This document shows, in pieces, positions 45,117 to 53,308 of a DNA stretch of 64,000 bases. A program made the translations under genes and the position numbers. This DNA comes from Bacteroidales bacterium (GTDB lineage Bacteria; Bacteroidota; Bacteroidia; Bacteroidales; Paludibacteraceae). Positions within the stretch are counted from its first letter, which is position 1. Each line of letters begins with the position of its first letter. The stretch spans positions 43,632-107,631 of the forward strand of contig SUXD01000005.1 of the NCBI GenBank assembly GCA_015061145.1. The letters run 5' to 3'. The notes under the pieces are model-generated. The model was not told the origin of the DNA. It worked only from the letters and a program-made list of their open reading frames with translations, and did no database searches.

Positions 45117-45944
45117 TTTAACCGCCACCCATTTGTTTTTCTCGGTATGTTCAGCGTAGGAGAGGCCGCACGAACGGCAGATTTCGCTGATGGCAGGAAT
45201 GTCCGTGTCGTAGAATCCGCTCACAATCAGTTGGCCGCCTTTGCGCAGACATTTGGCGTAGGTCGGAATGTCATTCAGCAGAATGTTGCGGTTGATGTTG
45301 GCGAGAATGACGTCGAACTCCATGCCTTTCAGCAGCGATGCGTCGCCGCACATCACCTTGATGTTGTCCGTGTGGTTGAGCGCAATGTTTTCCAGTGAAT
45401 TTTTGTAGCACCATTCGTCAATGTCGATGGCCGTCACGCTTTCGGCGCCGCACATCGAGGCTAGAATGCCTAGTATGGAAGTGCCGCATCCCATGTCGAG
45501 CACTTTTTTGCCGTGCAGTTCGAGCTTCAGTATGTGTCCGATCATTTGGCTGGTCGTTTCGTGGTGCCCGGTGCCGAACGACATTTTGGGGTCTATCTGT
45601 ATGTCGTATTTCGCTTTGGGTACATCTTTATGAAAAGTGCTGTGTATCACGCATTGGTCGCCAATGATGATAGGCTGGAAGTAATTCTTTTCCCATTCCT
45701 CGTTCCAATCTTTGTCTTCAAACTCGGTGACAGTAAAGCTCACGGTCGCTTTGATAGGCAGTTCGTCGATGATGCGCTGCACCGTGTCGCGGTCGTACAG
45801 GTTTTTCTGTACATAGGCCAGATATTCGTCGTCTTCGTTCGCGAAGCTGTCAAAACCCACTTCGGCCAGATTAGCCGAAAGAATGTCGCCGATAATTTCT
45901 TTGTCATTGCTTATTTCGAAGCGTAATTGTATGTATGCCGCCAT
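45096..45944 (-). CDS. prmA: Ribosomal protein L11 methyltransferase
   Basis: 282 residues from the ATG at 45944, chosen because MAAYIQLRFEIS is the normal N terminus; the open frame reaches 45989 with a Lys/Asn-rich extension. PrmA trimethylates lysines of L11. The SAM-binding motif is VLDMGCGTSILGILASMCGA, preceded by FGTGHHETTSQM, and NINRNIL matches the NPPY-like catalytic position of the family. The last seven residues (KYMMYNV) are encoded by repeat sequence. Confidence 0.93.
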   Translation of the reverse strand: MAAYIQLRFEISNDKEIIGDILSANLAEVGFDSFANEDDEYLAYVQKNLYDRDTVQRIIDELPIKATVSFTVTEFEDKDWNEEWEKNYFQPIIIGDQCVIHSTFHKDVPKAKYDIQIDPKMSFGTGHHETTSQMIGHILKLELHGKKVLDMGCGTSILGILASMCGAESVTAIDIDEWCYKNSLENIALNHTDNIKVMCGDASLLKGMEFDVILANINRNILLNDIPTYAKCLRKGGQLIVSGFYDTDIPAISEICRSCGLSYAEHTEKNKWVAVKYMMYNV

Positions 45945-45986
45945 ACTTAGTAATGTTAATGAGGTTATGTTATTCTTCTTTTTTTG

Positions 45987-46004
45987 CAAAAATAATTATA
46001 TTTG
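45987..46004. promoter_or_regulatory. Back-to-back -7 boxes between prmA and the Tyr/His-rich gene
   Basis: Minus strand TATTTTTG is the complement of 45987-45994, and plus strand TATATTTG is at 45997-46004. The two divergent -7 boxes are 2 nt apart, so the two polymerases would compete for the same DNA. No clear -33 was found for either. Confidence 0.5.
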
Positions 46005-46080
46005 CAATTGAGAATTTTAAACCACAGACTTTTTTTTTCGTCTTACTGATAAAATAACCAAAAATATGGAGGGCAAGAAA

Positions 46081-47199
46081 ATGAAAAAGTATTTGAGCAT
46101 GTTGTTTGTCACGATACCGATGATGGTCTTTGCACAGGATGACATCTATTTTTCTCGCAAGAAAAGCGGAACCGAGACAAAAACCGTAACCACTGTTACG
46201 ACAACAAAGACGACTACTGTGTCAGCGCCAGCGGCTTCGGGCTCGATGCGCGATGTGGACGAATACAACCGCCGTACAAGCTATTCATCTGACGTTTACG
46301 CTAATAATGACTATTATTATGACGATGCAGAGGATGATTACGAATACACCAAACGCTTGGCTGCATTCCACAATGCAAACATCTATGTGGAAAACGCCAA
46401 TGTGCGGATTGATGATAACGGCGATGTTTATATCAATGGTATCTCTCAGAACAAGACGGAGTATGTATATGTGAATACGACTCCTGCGTATTATCCGTCT
46501 TACTATTCTTGGTACGATACATATTGGGATTGGACTTGGAACTGGTCGTGGCGTCATTATTGGGGACCATCGTACTATTCGTACACTTGGTATCATCCGT
46601 ATCATTACTACCCGTACCATGCTTATCATTATTACGACCCTTATTATTATCATCACCACCATTATCATCCGGCGCCTCCGCATCACCACGACTATGGCTA
46701 TGTGCATAACGGAGGACGCACAACAGGATCGAATTATGGCGGAGGACGTACAACAACCTCTACGCGAACTACGGCGCCGAGCACCCGCTCATCGTCTTAT
46801 TCGCAGAGTACAGGCGGCAGCTCGCGCAGTACAACTGCCACTTCGACCCGCAGCACAGCAACCCCGAGCACTCGCTCGTCGTCGTACACGCAAAGCACCA
46901 GCGGTTCGAGCACACGCAGCACTACTAGCGGCACAAACAGCGGCACTTCGTCTCGCTCGAGTGTGACCACAACAACACCGGCGCGCTCAACAACCACTAC
47001 AACGCGTACTTCGACCCCGAGCACACGCTCGTCGTCGTACACACAGAGCACGGGCGGTTCAAGCACCAGAGGCGGTTATTCTTCATCGCCATCTCGCAGC
47101 AGCAGCGGCTCGTATAGCGGTGGCAGTCGCAGTGGCGGTTCTTATAGCGGTGGCAGCAGCCGCAGCGCTGGAAGTTACTCAGGTGGCGGTCGCCGATAA
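46081..47199 (+). CDS. Exported low-complexity protein: Tyr/His/Trp-rich centre and Ser/Thr/Gly/Arg-rich tail
   Basis: 372 residues from ATG at 46081; an earlier ATG at 46066 would add MEGKK before the signal peptide MKKYLSMLFVTIPMMVFAQ. Residues about 25-130 are mixed (contain NANIYVENANVRIDDNGDVY). Residues about 135-215 are dense in Tyr, His, Trp and Pro, including a YYYHHHHYHP run. The remaining 150 residues repeat STRSSSYTQSTGG-like units and end in Gly/Ser/Arg. No family recognised; a surface or adhesive structural role, or metal binding by the His cluster, is possible. The plus-strand leader includes a -7 box at 45997. Confidence 0.75.
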   Translation: MKKYLSMLFVTIPMMVFAQDDIYFSRKKSGTETKTVTTVTTTKTTTVSAPAASGSMRDVDEYNRRTSYSSDVYANNDYYYDDAEDDYEYTKRLAAFHNANIYVENANVRIDDNGDVYINGISQNKTEYVYVNTTPAYYPSYYSWYDTYWDWTWNWSWRHYWGPSYYSYTWYHPYHYYPYHAYHYYDPYYYHHHHYHPAPPHHHDYGYVHNGGRTTGSNYGGGRTTTSTRTTAPSTRSSSYSQSTGGSSRSTTATSTRSTATPSTRSSSYTQSTSGSSTRSTTSGTNSGTSSRSSVTTTTPARSTTTTTRTSTPSTRSSSYTQSTGGSSTRGGYSSSPSRSSSGSYSGGSRSGGSYSGGSSRSAGSYSGGGRR

Positions 47200-47277
47200 A
47201 CAGAGAAATAACGGAGGGCGGAAAGACTCTTTTCGCCCTCTTCTTAATGATATGAAAATAAACAAAACCAAAGAATC

Positions 47278-48846
47278 ATGAAACGTTTTTTTACTTATTT
47301 GATGCTGATGTGTCCGTTCGGCCTGTTTGCACAAGGCGAAATGGATGCGTTGAAAATGGGGGAGACTGATATTCTGGGAACTGCCCGCTATATGTCGATG
47401 GGCGGCGCGTTTGGCGCGCTTGGCGGAGATGCCTCTTCTATAGGTGTGAATCCAGCCGGACTGGGTATCTATCGCAAATCTGAAATTTCGTTTACACCCA
47501 GTGTAATGGTGAACCGCAACGAGTCGGAAACTCCAGGTGCGACTACCGATGACCACCGAAGCACATTCAATGTGAACAATTTCTCGACGGTGTTCAATTT
47601 CAAGGGGGGCGGCGATGTGATGAAATATTCATCGTTCGCATTCTCGTACAACCGCCGGACAAATTTCCGTCGTAACATGAATGCCTTTTACAAGGATTCG
47701 CCGGCGTCTATTTCGGACTATATGACCTTGCGAACCAACGAACTGGGCATACGTAGAGCTGACATAGGAAATAAAGATTACATTTTCTCTGGCGATATTC
47801 CTTATATTTCAGATCTTGCTTGGCAGGCATACATGATTGACCCTATTGAAGATAGCGACGATTGCAAGCAGTACAAAAGTTTCTTGAATCCGGGCGAACT
47901 CACAACCGCTAATGTGTGGAGCAAAGAGAAGGGCGGTGTCAACCAATTCGATTTCGCCTATGGCGGCAATATTAAGGATATCGTGTTCTTTGGCGCTTCG
48001 CTTGGCATATACAATATAAATTATCGTATGGAGTCGTACTATGACGAAGCGTATGAGTCGGGGGGCTATTTCCGTCTGAAAAATACTTTGCGTACCTATG
48101 GCTGCGGCGTCGATTTCAAATTCGGAACCATTGTGGCGCCGGTTGATTTCTTGCGCCTCGGATTCTCTTTCCATACGCCCACATGGTTCTTTTTGAACGA
48201 TGAAGCCAAATTTTCGGCCGATTATGACACGGGCGAGAATCGCACCGGACACATAGGCACCATCCGCAGTGCGGCAGAGTACGACTATCGTTCGCCGTAC
48301 AGCCTGGTGGGAAGTCTTGCTTTTGTAATCGGTCAGAAGGCTATCATCAGCGCCGATTACGAAATGTCCGACTATGCAAAAATGGAGTTCGACACTCCTG
48401 ACGACGATCGCGACTATTACCATTCGTCGCCTGATTTGTATTGGAAGGAAAACGAGCTCATTTCAAAGGATTTTAAGAAAAAGCATACCTTGCGCGTAGG
48501 TGCAGAGTACAGAGTGACAAAAGACTGGAGCATACGCCTTGGCTACGCCTACAGCACCAGCCCAGTAAAAGATGCTTTGGAAAACGATTTGGACGACAGC
48601 GGCGAGCGTGCCAATGTAATCTATACTGCCGGCACTACGCCTGCCTATTCCATTCCTCAGGACAATATGACTTATTCGGGCGGTTTCGGCTATCATAAGT
48701 CCTTCTTCTTCGTGGATTTTGCCTATGCGCTGAATTTGCAAAAAGAGAACTATTACATGTTTTTTGACAAATCGAACCTGATGAGCCCGGTTAAATTGAC
48801 TTCAAAACGCCATTTTGCCGTTTGTACATTGGGGTTCAAGTTCTGA
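47278..48846 (+). CDS. FadL/OmpP1-like outer-membrane transport protein
   Basis: 522 residues with a signal peptide (MKRFFTYLMLMCPFGLFA-QGE). The mature start (TARYMSMGGAFGALGGDASSI, NPAGLGIYR) is the hallmark plug region of the OMPP1/FadL/TodX family, and the rest alternates in a beta-barrel pattern, ending with RHFAVCTLGFKF, a typical C-terminal strand. The family passes hydrophobic molecules through the outer membrane; the substrate is unknown. It is 78 nt after the Tyr/His-rich gene and may be cotranscribed with it. Confidence 0.87.
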   Translation: MKRFFTYLMLMCPFGLFAQGEMDALKMGETDILGTARYMSMGGAFGALGGDASSIGVNPAGLGIYRKSEISFTPSVMVNRNESETPGATTDDHRSTFNVNNFSTVFNFKGGGDVMKYSSFAFSYNRRTNFRRNMNAFYKDSPASISDYMTLRTNELGIRRADIGNKDYIFSGDIPYISDLAWQAYMIDPIEDSDDCKQYKSFLNPGELTTANVWSKEKGGVNQFDFAYGGNIKDIVFFGASLGIYNINYRMESYYDEAYESGGYFRLKNTLRTYGCGVDFKFGTIVAPVDFLRLGFSFHTPTWFFLNDEAKFSADYDTGENRTGHIGTIRSAAEYDYRSPYSLVGSLAFVIGQKAIISADYEMSDYAKMEFDTPDDDRDYYHSSPDLYWKENELISKDFKKKHTLRVGAEYRVTKDWSIRLGYAYSTSPVKDALENDLDDSGERANVIYTAGTTPAYSIPQDNMTYSGGFGYHKSFFFVDFAYALNLQKENYYMFFDKSNLMSPVKLTSKRHFAVCTLGFKF

Positions 48847-48910
48847 TGGGAAAGAATTTTTTTAAAGCTTCACAGAAGAAGTAAAGAGGATAAAATAAAA
48901 GTTGTCGATA

Positions 48911-48957
48911 AAATGTAGTGGATATTTGTTTGGATAACGAAAAAATCCACTACATTT
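48911..48957. repeat. 13-bp inverted repeat overlapping a promoter
   Basis: AAATGTAGTGGAT (48911-48923) and ATCCACTACATTT (48945-48957) are perfect arms 21 nt apart. The right arm overlaps the -7 box TACATTTG (48951-48958), and a TTTG at 48929-48932 lies in the spacer at the right distance for -33. It may be a regulator site or the terminator of the porin gene. Confidence 0.7.
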
Positions 48958-48986
48958 GCATATATAATTTAACTAATTAAACAAAT

Positions 48987-49484
48987 ATGAAAAAAGCAAC
49001 ATTGAAAGTGAGCGCGATTTTTCTTTCTTGCGCTATTTTGTTTTCGTCTTGTATCGGTTCGTTTGCCCTTACAAACAAAGTGAAAGATTGGAATATGAAT
49101 ATTGGTGGAAAATTCGTTAATGAATTGGTTTTCATTTGTTTCCATATTATTCCAGTTTATGAAATCACTCAATTGGCGGATATTTTGGTTATTAACTCTA
49201 TTGAGTTCTGGACAGATTCTAATCCCGTTGCATTCGAAAATCAGTTGATAGAAGGACAGCATGGTAAATTCTACATTTCTTCAACAGAGAATGGTTACAA
49301 CATTACCAATGAAGCTGGCAAAGTTATCGAATTGCGTTTCAGCAAAAAGAACAAAACTTGGAGTGCAAAAGTTGACGGTCAGAAAATCGATTTCTTGACT
49401 TTTGTTGACGAAAATCATGTAAAAGTGTATGGTTCTGACAACCTTATCGAAATCAACACTAACGCTAACAAAGAAGAATTGTAA
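48987..49484 (+). CDS. DUF3332-like lipoprotein
   Basis: 165 residues. Lipoprotein signal with SSCIGS (Cys about residue 22), followed by SFALTNKVKDWN, KFVNELVFICF and PVYEITQLADILVINSIEFWTDSNP, the conserved segment of the family, with two hydrophobic stretches. The C-terminal half is a beta-rich domain. Function is unknown. It is preceded by its own promoter and a strong inverted repeat. Confidence 0.85.
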   Translation: MKKATLKVSAIFLSCAILFSSCIGSFALTNKVKDWNMNIGGKFVNELVFICFHIIPVYEITQLADILVINSIEFWTDSNPVAFENQLIEGQHGKFYISSTENGYNITNEAGKVIELRFSKKNKTWSAKVDGQKIDFLTFVDENHVKVYGSDNLIEINTNANKEEL

Positions 49485-49505
49485 TATTCTTTTGAAGTAT
49501 ATAGC

Positions 49506-49537
49506 AAGAAGGCGGGAATAAATTTCTCGCCTTCTTT
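49506..49537 (+). terminator. Terminator after the DUF3332-like gene
   Basis: AAGAAGGCG and CGCCTTCTT with a 13-nt loop, then TTTG; 22 nt after the stop. Confidence 0.75.
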
Positions 49538-49566
49538 GCGTTTGTAGGGCGGAAATCTTATTTTTG
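49535..49566 (+). promoter_or_regulatory. Promoter of the AlkD-like gene
   Basis: TTTG at 49535-49538 and TATTTTTG at 49559-49566 with a 20-nt gap, 16 nt before the ATG at 49582. Confidence 0.68.
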
Positions 49567-49581
49567 CAAAAAATAAGCGAA

Positions 49582-50256
49582 ATGGCGAAACAACTTTTTT
49601 TCAATCCGCAGACCGAAGAGCAGCTGGCTCAGATTCGTCGCGACTTGCACTTGAATATGAATGGTGTGGTGTCGGGCACAATGGCTGGTGCAGGGTTGGA
49701 CTATAAGGTGATTTACGGCACACAATGGCCGGAGTTGAAAAAAATAGCGTCACGTTATCCGCAAAATGCTGCTTTGGCAGAATGCCTGTGGAAAATGGAT
49801 GTGCGCGAAACGAAAATACTGGCTACATTGCTTTATCCTGTGGAGGAATTTTCAGAAGAGCGCGCCGATGCATGGGCGCAAACATTGCCCTCTGCCGAAA
49901 TGTCAGTGTTCCTGTCAATGAATCTTTTGTCGAAAACGCCTTACGCAAAGCGTAAAATCAGCGGTTGGGCGATTGTCGAAAATAAAATGACACGATTGCT
50001 GGCATACAATTTGTTGCTTCACATTTCGGACAAGCTGGATGAAAAAGAGTGCTGGGAAGTGCTGAAGAGCGTGCTGCCGGCGCTTGCCGATGCGCGATAT
50101 GCCGATACGGCTGCGCGTTTGCTCGAAGTGGTGGAAAGGGTGTCGGTACAGCGAGGAGCGCTCTCGCAAAATGTGCTGAACGAAATGACGCGTCTCTCCG
50201 TACCGGGCCAATTTAGGGATGAATATGCAAATTGTCTGAATTTTTATTGCGATTGA
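49582..50256 (+). CDS. AlkD-like HEAT-repeat DNA alkylation repair protein
   Basis: 224 residues from ATG at 49582; the frame opens earlier at 49564 but that lies inside the promoter. The protein is all helical with HEAT-type pairs (ALAECLWKMDVRETKILATLL, ERADAWAQTLPSAEMSVFLS). AlkD enzymes remove alkylated purines without flipping the base; the similarity is to the shape and the WxxxxHE-like segment. Not all family members are active, so repair function is a fair but unproven guess. Confidence 0.7.
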   Translation: MAKQLFFNPQTEEQLAQIRRDLHLNMNGVVSGTMAGAGLDYKVIYGTQWPELKKIASRYPQNAALAECLWKMDVRETKILATLLYPVEEFSEERADAWAQTLPSAEMSVFLSMNLLSKTPYAKRKISGWAIVENKMTRLLAYNLLLHISDKLDEKECWEVLKSVLPALADARYADTAARLLEVVERVSVQRGALSQNVLNEMTRLSVPGQFRDEYANCLNFYCD

Positions 50257-50279
50257 TACAAAAATTCTTTTAAATTCGT

Positions 50280-50287
50280 TACTTTTG
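50280..50287 (+). promoter_or_regulatory. -7 box of the fur-like gene
   Basis: TACTTTTG, 18 nt before the ATG at 50306. Confidence 0.55.
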
Positions 50288-50305
50288 TAGTATTATTGAC
50301 AAGAT

Positions 50306-50773
50306 ATGAAAACAACAGACGAGCGTGCCGCAGCTAAGGCGAAATTGGAGGAGTACCTTCGTAAGAACAAAATGCGGCTGAATCCGAAGCGGTTTTCAGT
50401 GATGGAAAGCGTTTGTTCATACGACGGGCATTTTACTGTGGATGAATTGTACGCGAGTATGTTGGAAAAAGGCGAAAAAATCAGTCGTGCTACAGTGTAT
50501 AACACGATAGATTTGTTGTGTAAAGCAGAGTTTGTATATAAGAATGGGATGCTCGACGGACGTACATTGTACGAATATGCCACCAAGAAAAGGCATTGCC
50601 ATTGTGTGTGCGTGCGATGCGGAAAAATAAAGGAATTCAGCGATGATGTGCTGAAAACTGCAATACAGACCAGGCGTCTGTCGAAATTCAAACAGACCGG
50701 TTTTTCGCTATGTATATATGGAATATGCGCAGATTGCCAAAAAAAAGAAATAGATAATAATAAAAGAAAATAA
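50306..50773 (+). CDS. Fur family transcriptional regulator
   Basis: 155 residues. N-terminal winged helix (YDGHFTVDELYASM, ISRATVYNTIDLL, the recognition helix) and C-terminal dimer domain with two CxxC zinc sites (CHCVCVRCGKIKEF and GICADC). The metal-sensing His residues of Fur are only partly kept (KRHCHC). It may respond to iron, zinc or peroxide; the sequence does not decide. The gene is 6 nt upstream of purA, which is a common order in Bacteroidota. Confidence 0.9.
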   Translation: MKTTDERAAAKAKLEEYLRKNKMRLNPKRFSVMESVCSYDGHFTVDELYASMLEKGEKISRATVYNTIDLLCKAEFVYKNGMLDGRTLYEYATKKRHCHCVCVRCGKIKEFSDDVLKTAIQTRRLSKFKQTGFSLCIYGICADCQKKEIDNNKRK

Positions 50774-50779
50774 CAGAAA

Positions 50780-52042
50780 ATGAAAGTTGATGTATTGTTA
50801 GGATTACAATGGGGTGATGAAGGAAAAGGCAAGGTAGTGGACGTGCTGACGCCGAACTATGATGTAGTGACTCGTTTCCAGGGCGGACCGAACGCCGGTC
50901 ATACGCTGGAGTTCAATGGCGAGAAATATGTGCTCCGTTCTATTCCTTCAGGAATTTTCCAGGGTGACAAGATAAATGTGATAGGAAACGGCGTAGTGCT
51001 CGATCCGGCGCTCTTCAAAGCCGAAGCCGAGGCGCTCGCAAAATCTGGACACGACATTGTTTCCAGACTTTACATTTCGAAAAAAGCGCATTTGATTCTG
51101 CCTACTCACCGCTTGCTTGATGCCGCCTACGAAGCTGCCAAAGGTGATGCGAAAGTGGGAACGACAGGCAAAGGCATCGGACCGACTTATACCGACAAAA
51201 TCAGTCGTAACGGTGTGCGCGTAGGCGATATATTGGATAATTTCGAACAGAAATACAAGGCGGCGATAGCTCGCCACGAACAAATATTGAAAAGCTTGAA
51301 TTTCGAATACGATCTGAAATCAATCGAGAAAGATTGGTTCGATGGAATAGAGTATCTGAAGAAATTTAAGTTCGTCGACAGCGAACATTTCGTAAACAAC
51401 GAATTGAAAGCCGGAAAATCTATCTTGGCAGAAGGTGCGCAGGGTACGATGCTCGACATCGATTTCGGTTCTTATCCGTTTGTTACATCATCCAACACAA
51501 TTTGTGCAGGAGCTTGTACAGGATTGGGCATCGCGCCTAACAAAATCGGTGATGTTTACGGTATTTTCAAGGCATACTGCACACGTGTGGGCAGCGGTCC
51601 GTTCCCTACAGAACTGTTTGACGCCACAGGCGAAGAAATCTGTAAAATAGGACACGAGTTTGGCGCTGTGACCGGACGCAAACGTCGTTGCGGATGGATT
51701 GACCTCGTTGCGCTGAAGTATGCGATTATGGTGAACGGTGTCACAAAACTGATTATGATGAAGAGCGATGTGCTCGATGGTTTTGATACTGTTAAAGCTT
51801 GCGTGGCTTACAAAATGAACGGCGAACAGATTGATTATTTCCCGTTCGACATCACCAAGGATGTGGAGCCTGTATATGTGGAAATGAAGGGCTGGAAAGC
51901 GGATATGACAACCATGACAGACGAAAGTCAGTTCCCGAAAGAGTTCAATGATTATATGAAATTCTTGGAGAAGGAACTGCAAGTGCCTATCACGATTGTG
52001 TCAGTTGGTCCAGACAGAAATCAGACGATTGTAAGAAAATAA
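50780..52042 (+). CDS. purA: Adenylosuccinate synthetase
   Basis: 420 residues. Joins IMP and aspartate with GTP, the first step to AMP. Begins with LLGLQWGDEGKGKVVD, with the catalytic Asp and P-loop-like GDEGKGK, followed by GNAGHT-type FQGGPNAGHTL, RVGSGPFPTE, and TGRKRRCGWID. Length fits the family. Probably cotranscribed with the fur-like gene. Confidence 0.96.
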   Translation: MKVDVLLGLQWGDEGKGKVVDVLTPNYDVVTRFQGGPNAGHTLEFNGEKYVLRSIPSGIFQGDKINVIGNGVVLDPALFKAEAEALAKSGHDIVSRLYISKKAHLILPTHRLLDAAYEAAKGDAKVGTTGKGIGPTYTDKISRNGVRVGDILDNFEQKYKAAIARHEQILKSLNFEYDLKSIEKDWFDGIEYLKKFKFVDSEHFVNNELKAGKSILAEGAQGTMLDIDFGSYPFVTSSNTICAGACTGLGIAPNKIGDVYGIFKAYCTRVGSGPFPTELFDATGEEICKIGHEFGAVTGRKRRCGWIDLVALKYAIMVNGVTKLIMMKSDVLDGFDTVKACVAYKMNGEQIDYFPFDITKDVEPVYVEMKGWKADMTTMTDESQFPKEFNDYMKFLEKELQVPITIVSVGPDRNQTIVRK

Positions 52043-52060
52043 ATCTCAAAAAAACTTAAA

Positions 52061-52738
52061 ATGTATTGGATTATATTTATAGGGACTGCATTGTTGAGTT
52101 GGATTGTACAGGCCAGATTGCAGTCGAAATTCAAAAAATACTCTCAGATACCTCTTGCCAATGGCATGACAGGTAAGGAAGTGGCCGAGAAAATGTTACG
52201 CGACAACGGCATTACCGATGTGCGTGTGATGTCGATTCAGGGGCAACTGACTGACCACTATAACCCTGTTGACAAAACTTTGAATCTGAGCGAACCCGTG
52301 TATGGAACATGCAGCGTAGCTGCCGCAGCTGTGGCTGCTCACGAGTGCGGCCATGCTGTGCAGCATGCACAATCGTACGCATTCCTTACTATGCGCTCAA
52401 AATTGGTTCCTGCAGTTTCGTTCGCTTCGCAATGGATGTCGTGGGTATTGCTGGCAGGCATTCTGCTAGTGCAGAGCTTCCCGCAGGTGCTTTTGGCTGG
52501 TATAGTGCTGTTTGCGGCTACTACGCTGTTCAGCTTTGTCACTTTGCCGGTAGAGATAAACGCCAGTTCAAGGGCAATGGCATGGTTGCGCAATTCGGGC
52601 ATGGTTGACTATGTGGGAGCCGACCAGGCGAAAGATGCCTTGAAGGCGGCAGCTTCTACCTATGTGGTGGCAGCTATAAGCTCATTGGCTACATTGTGCT
52701 ATTATGTAATGATTTTCTTAGGCGCAAGACGCGACTGA
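52061..52738 (+). CDS. Zinc metallopeptidase, YugP family
   Basis: 225 residues. Membrane protein with an N-terminal helix, the zinc motif HECGHAVQHAQSY (HExxH), and two to three hydrophobic helices in the C-terminal half. The GKEVAEKMLRDNGITDVRV segment and NASSRAMAWL are family hallmarks. It starts 18 nt after purA. The substrate is unknown. Confidence 0.9.
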   Translation: MYWIIFIGTALLSWIVQARLQSKFKKYSQIPLANGMTGKEVAEKMLRDNGITDVRVMSIQGQLTDHYNPVDKTLNLSEPVYGTCSVAAAAVAAHECGHAVQHAQSYAFLTMRSKLVPAVSFASQWMSWVLLAGILLVQSFPQVLLAGIVLFAATTLFSFVTLPVEINASSRAMAWLRNSGMVDYVGADQAKDALKAAASTYVVAAISSLATLCYYVMIFLGARRD

Positions 52739-52747
52739 TGTCATAAT

Positions 52748-53308
52748 ATGCAATATCCGTTAAAGTTCATATCAAAAACAGATGATAAGGCGCTTACGAC
52801 CGATGCGTTGACTTTGGCGTCGGTCGTGGAGCGTTTGCTTTTTCTTGATAGCGACGAGACTTTGGTAGAAAACGGATTTCTTGCTGAAAACTCTTTGGCA
52901 GATTTGGCTGAAGTTTATATGAGCGATTTGCTCGGCGACCATGTCAGTCAGCAGTACGACAATACATTCCCTTCGGTGGCTGAACTGCTCAAAACACCAG
53001 CTCCGACAAAGGCGCTGAAAGTGCCGTCGGATAAAGACGATGTTTGCCATCTGCTCGACAGCGATTCGTACACGCTGAATGTGATGAACTTGGAGCGGGC
53101 GCTTCGTCGCGACTATTATATATTGGATAGTTTTGTGATACTTTATTGTGTCGAAGGCGTGGGACGCATTGCGTATGGCGACAAAAGCGAGCTGATGAGG
53201 AAATCTGACGTGTTTGTCGTGCCTGCCGATTTGCATGAGGTGACGCTAGTCCCATCGGCCAACATGTGTCTGCTCGAATTGTATATTCCAACGAAAGAGA
53301 AAGAATGA
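52748..53308 (+). CDS. ManA-like protein lacking the catalytic core (internally deleted phosphomannose isomerase)
   Basis: 186 residues. The N terminus MQYPLKF and residues 50-75 (NGFLAENSLADLAEVYMSDL, then LLGDHVSQQYDNTFP) match the start of type I ManA; residues about 115-186 (YDxLNVMNLERALRRDYYILDSFV, CVEGVGRIAYGD, VVPADLHEVTLVPS, LLELYIP) match the C-terminal cupin domain. The part in between that carries the zinc site (QVHPDD, KTEMWY) is absent, without a frame break. It cannot be an isomerase. The next gene overlaps it by 4 bases. A regulatory or sugar-binding role is possible. Confidence 0.72.
   Translation: MQYPLKFISKTDDKALTTDALTLASVVERLLFLDSDETLVENGFLAENSLADLAEVYMSDLLGDHVSQQYDNTFPSVAELLKTPAPTKALKVPSDKDDVCHLLDSDSYTLNVMNLERALRRDYYILDSFVILYCVEGVGRIAYGDKSELMRKSDVFVVPADLHEVTLVPSANMCLLELYIPTKEKE

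Noticed and set aside
50306..50773. Assignment of the Fur-like protein to a specific metal (Zur, PerR or Fur)
   Set aside because: The sensing histidines are only partly kept and no operator was found; the family is clear, the signal is not.
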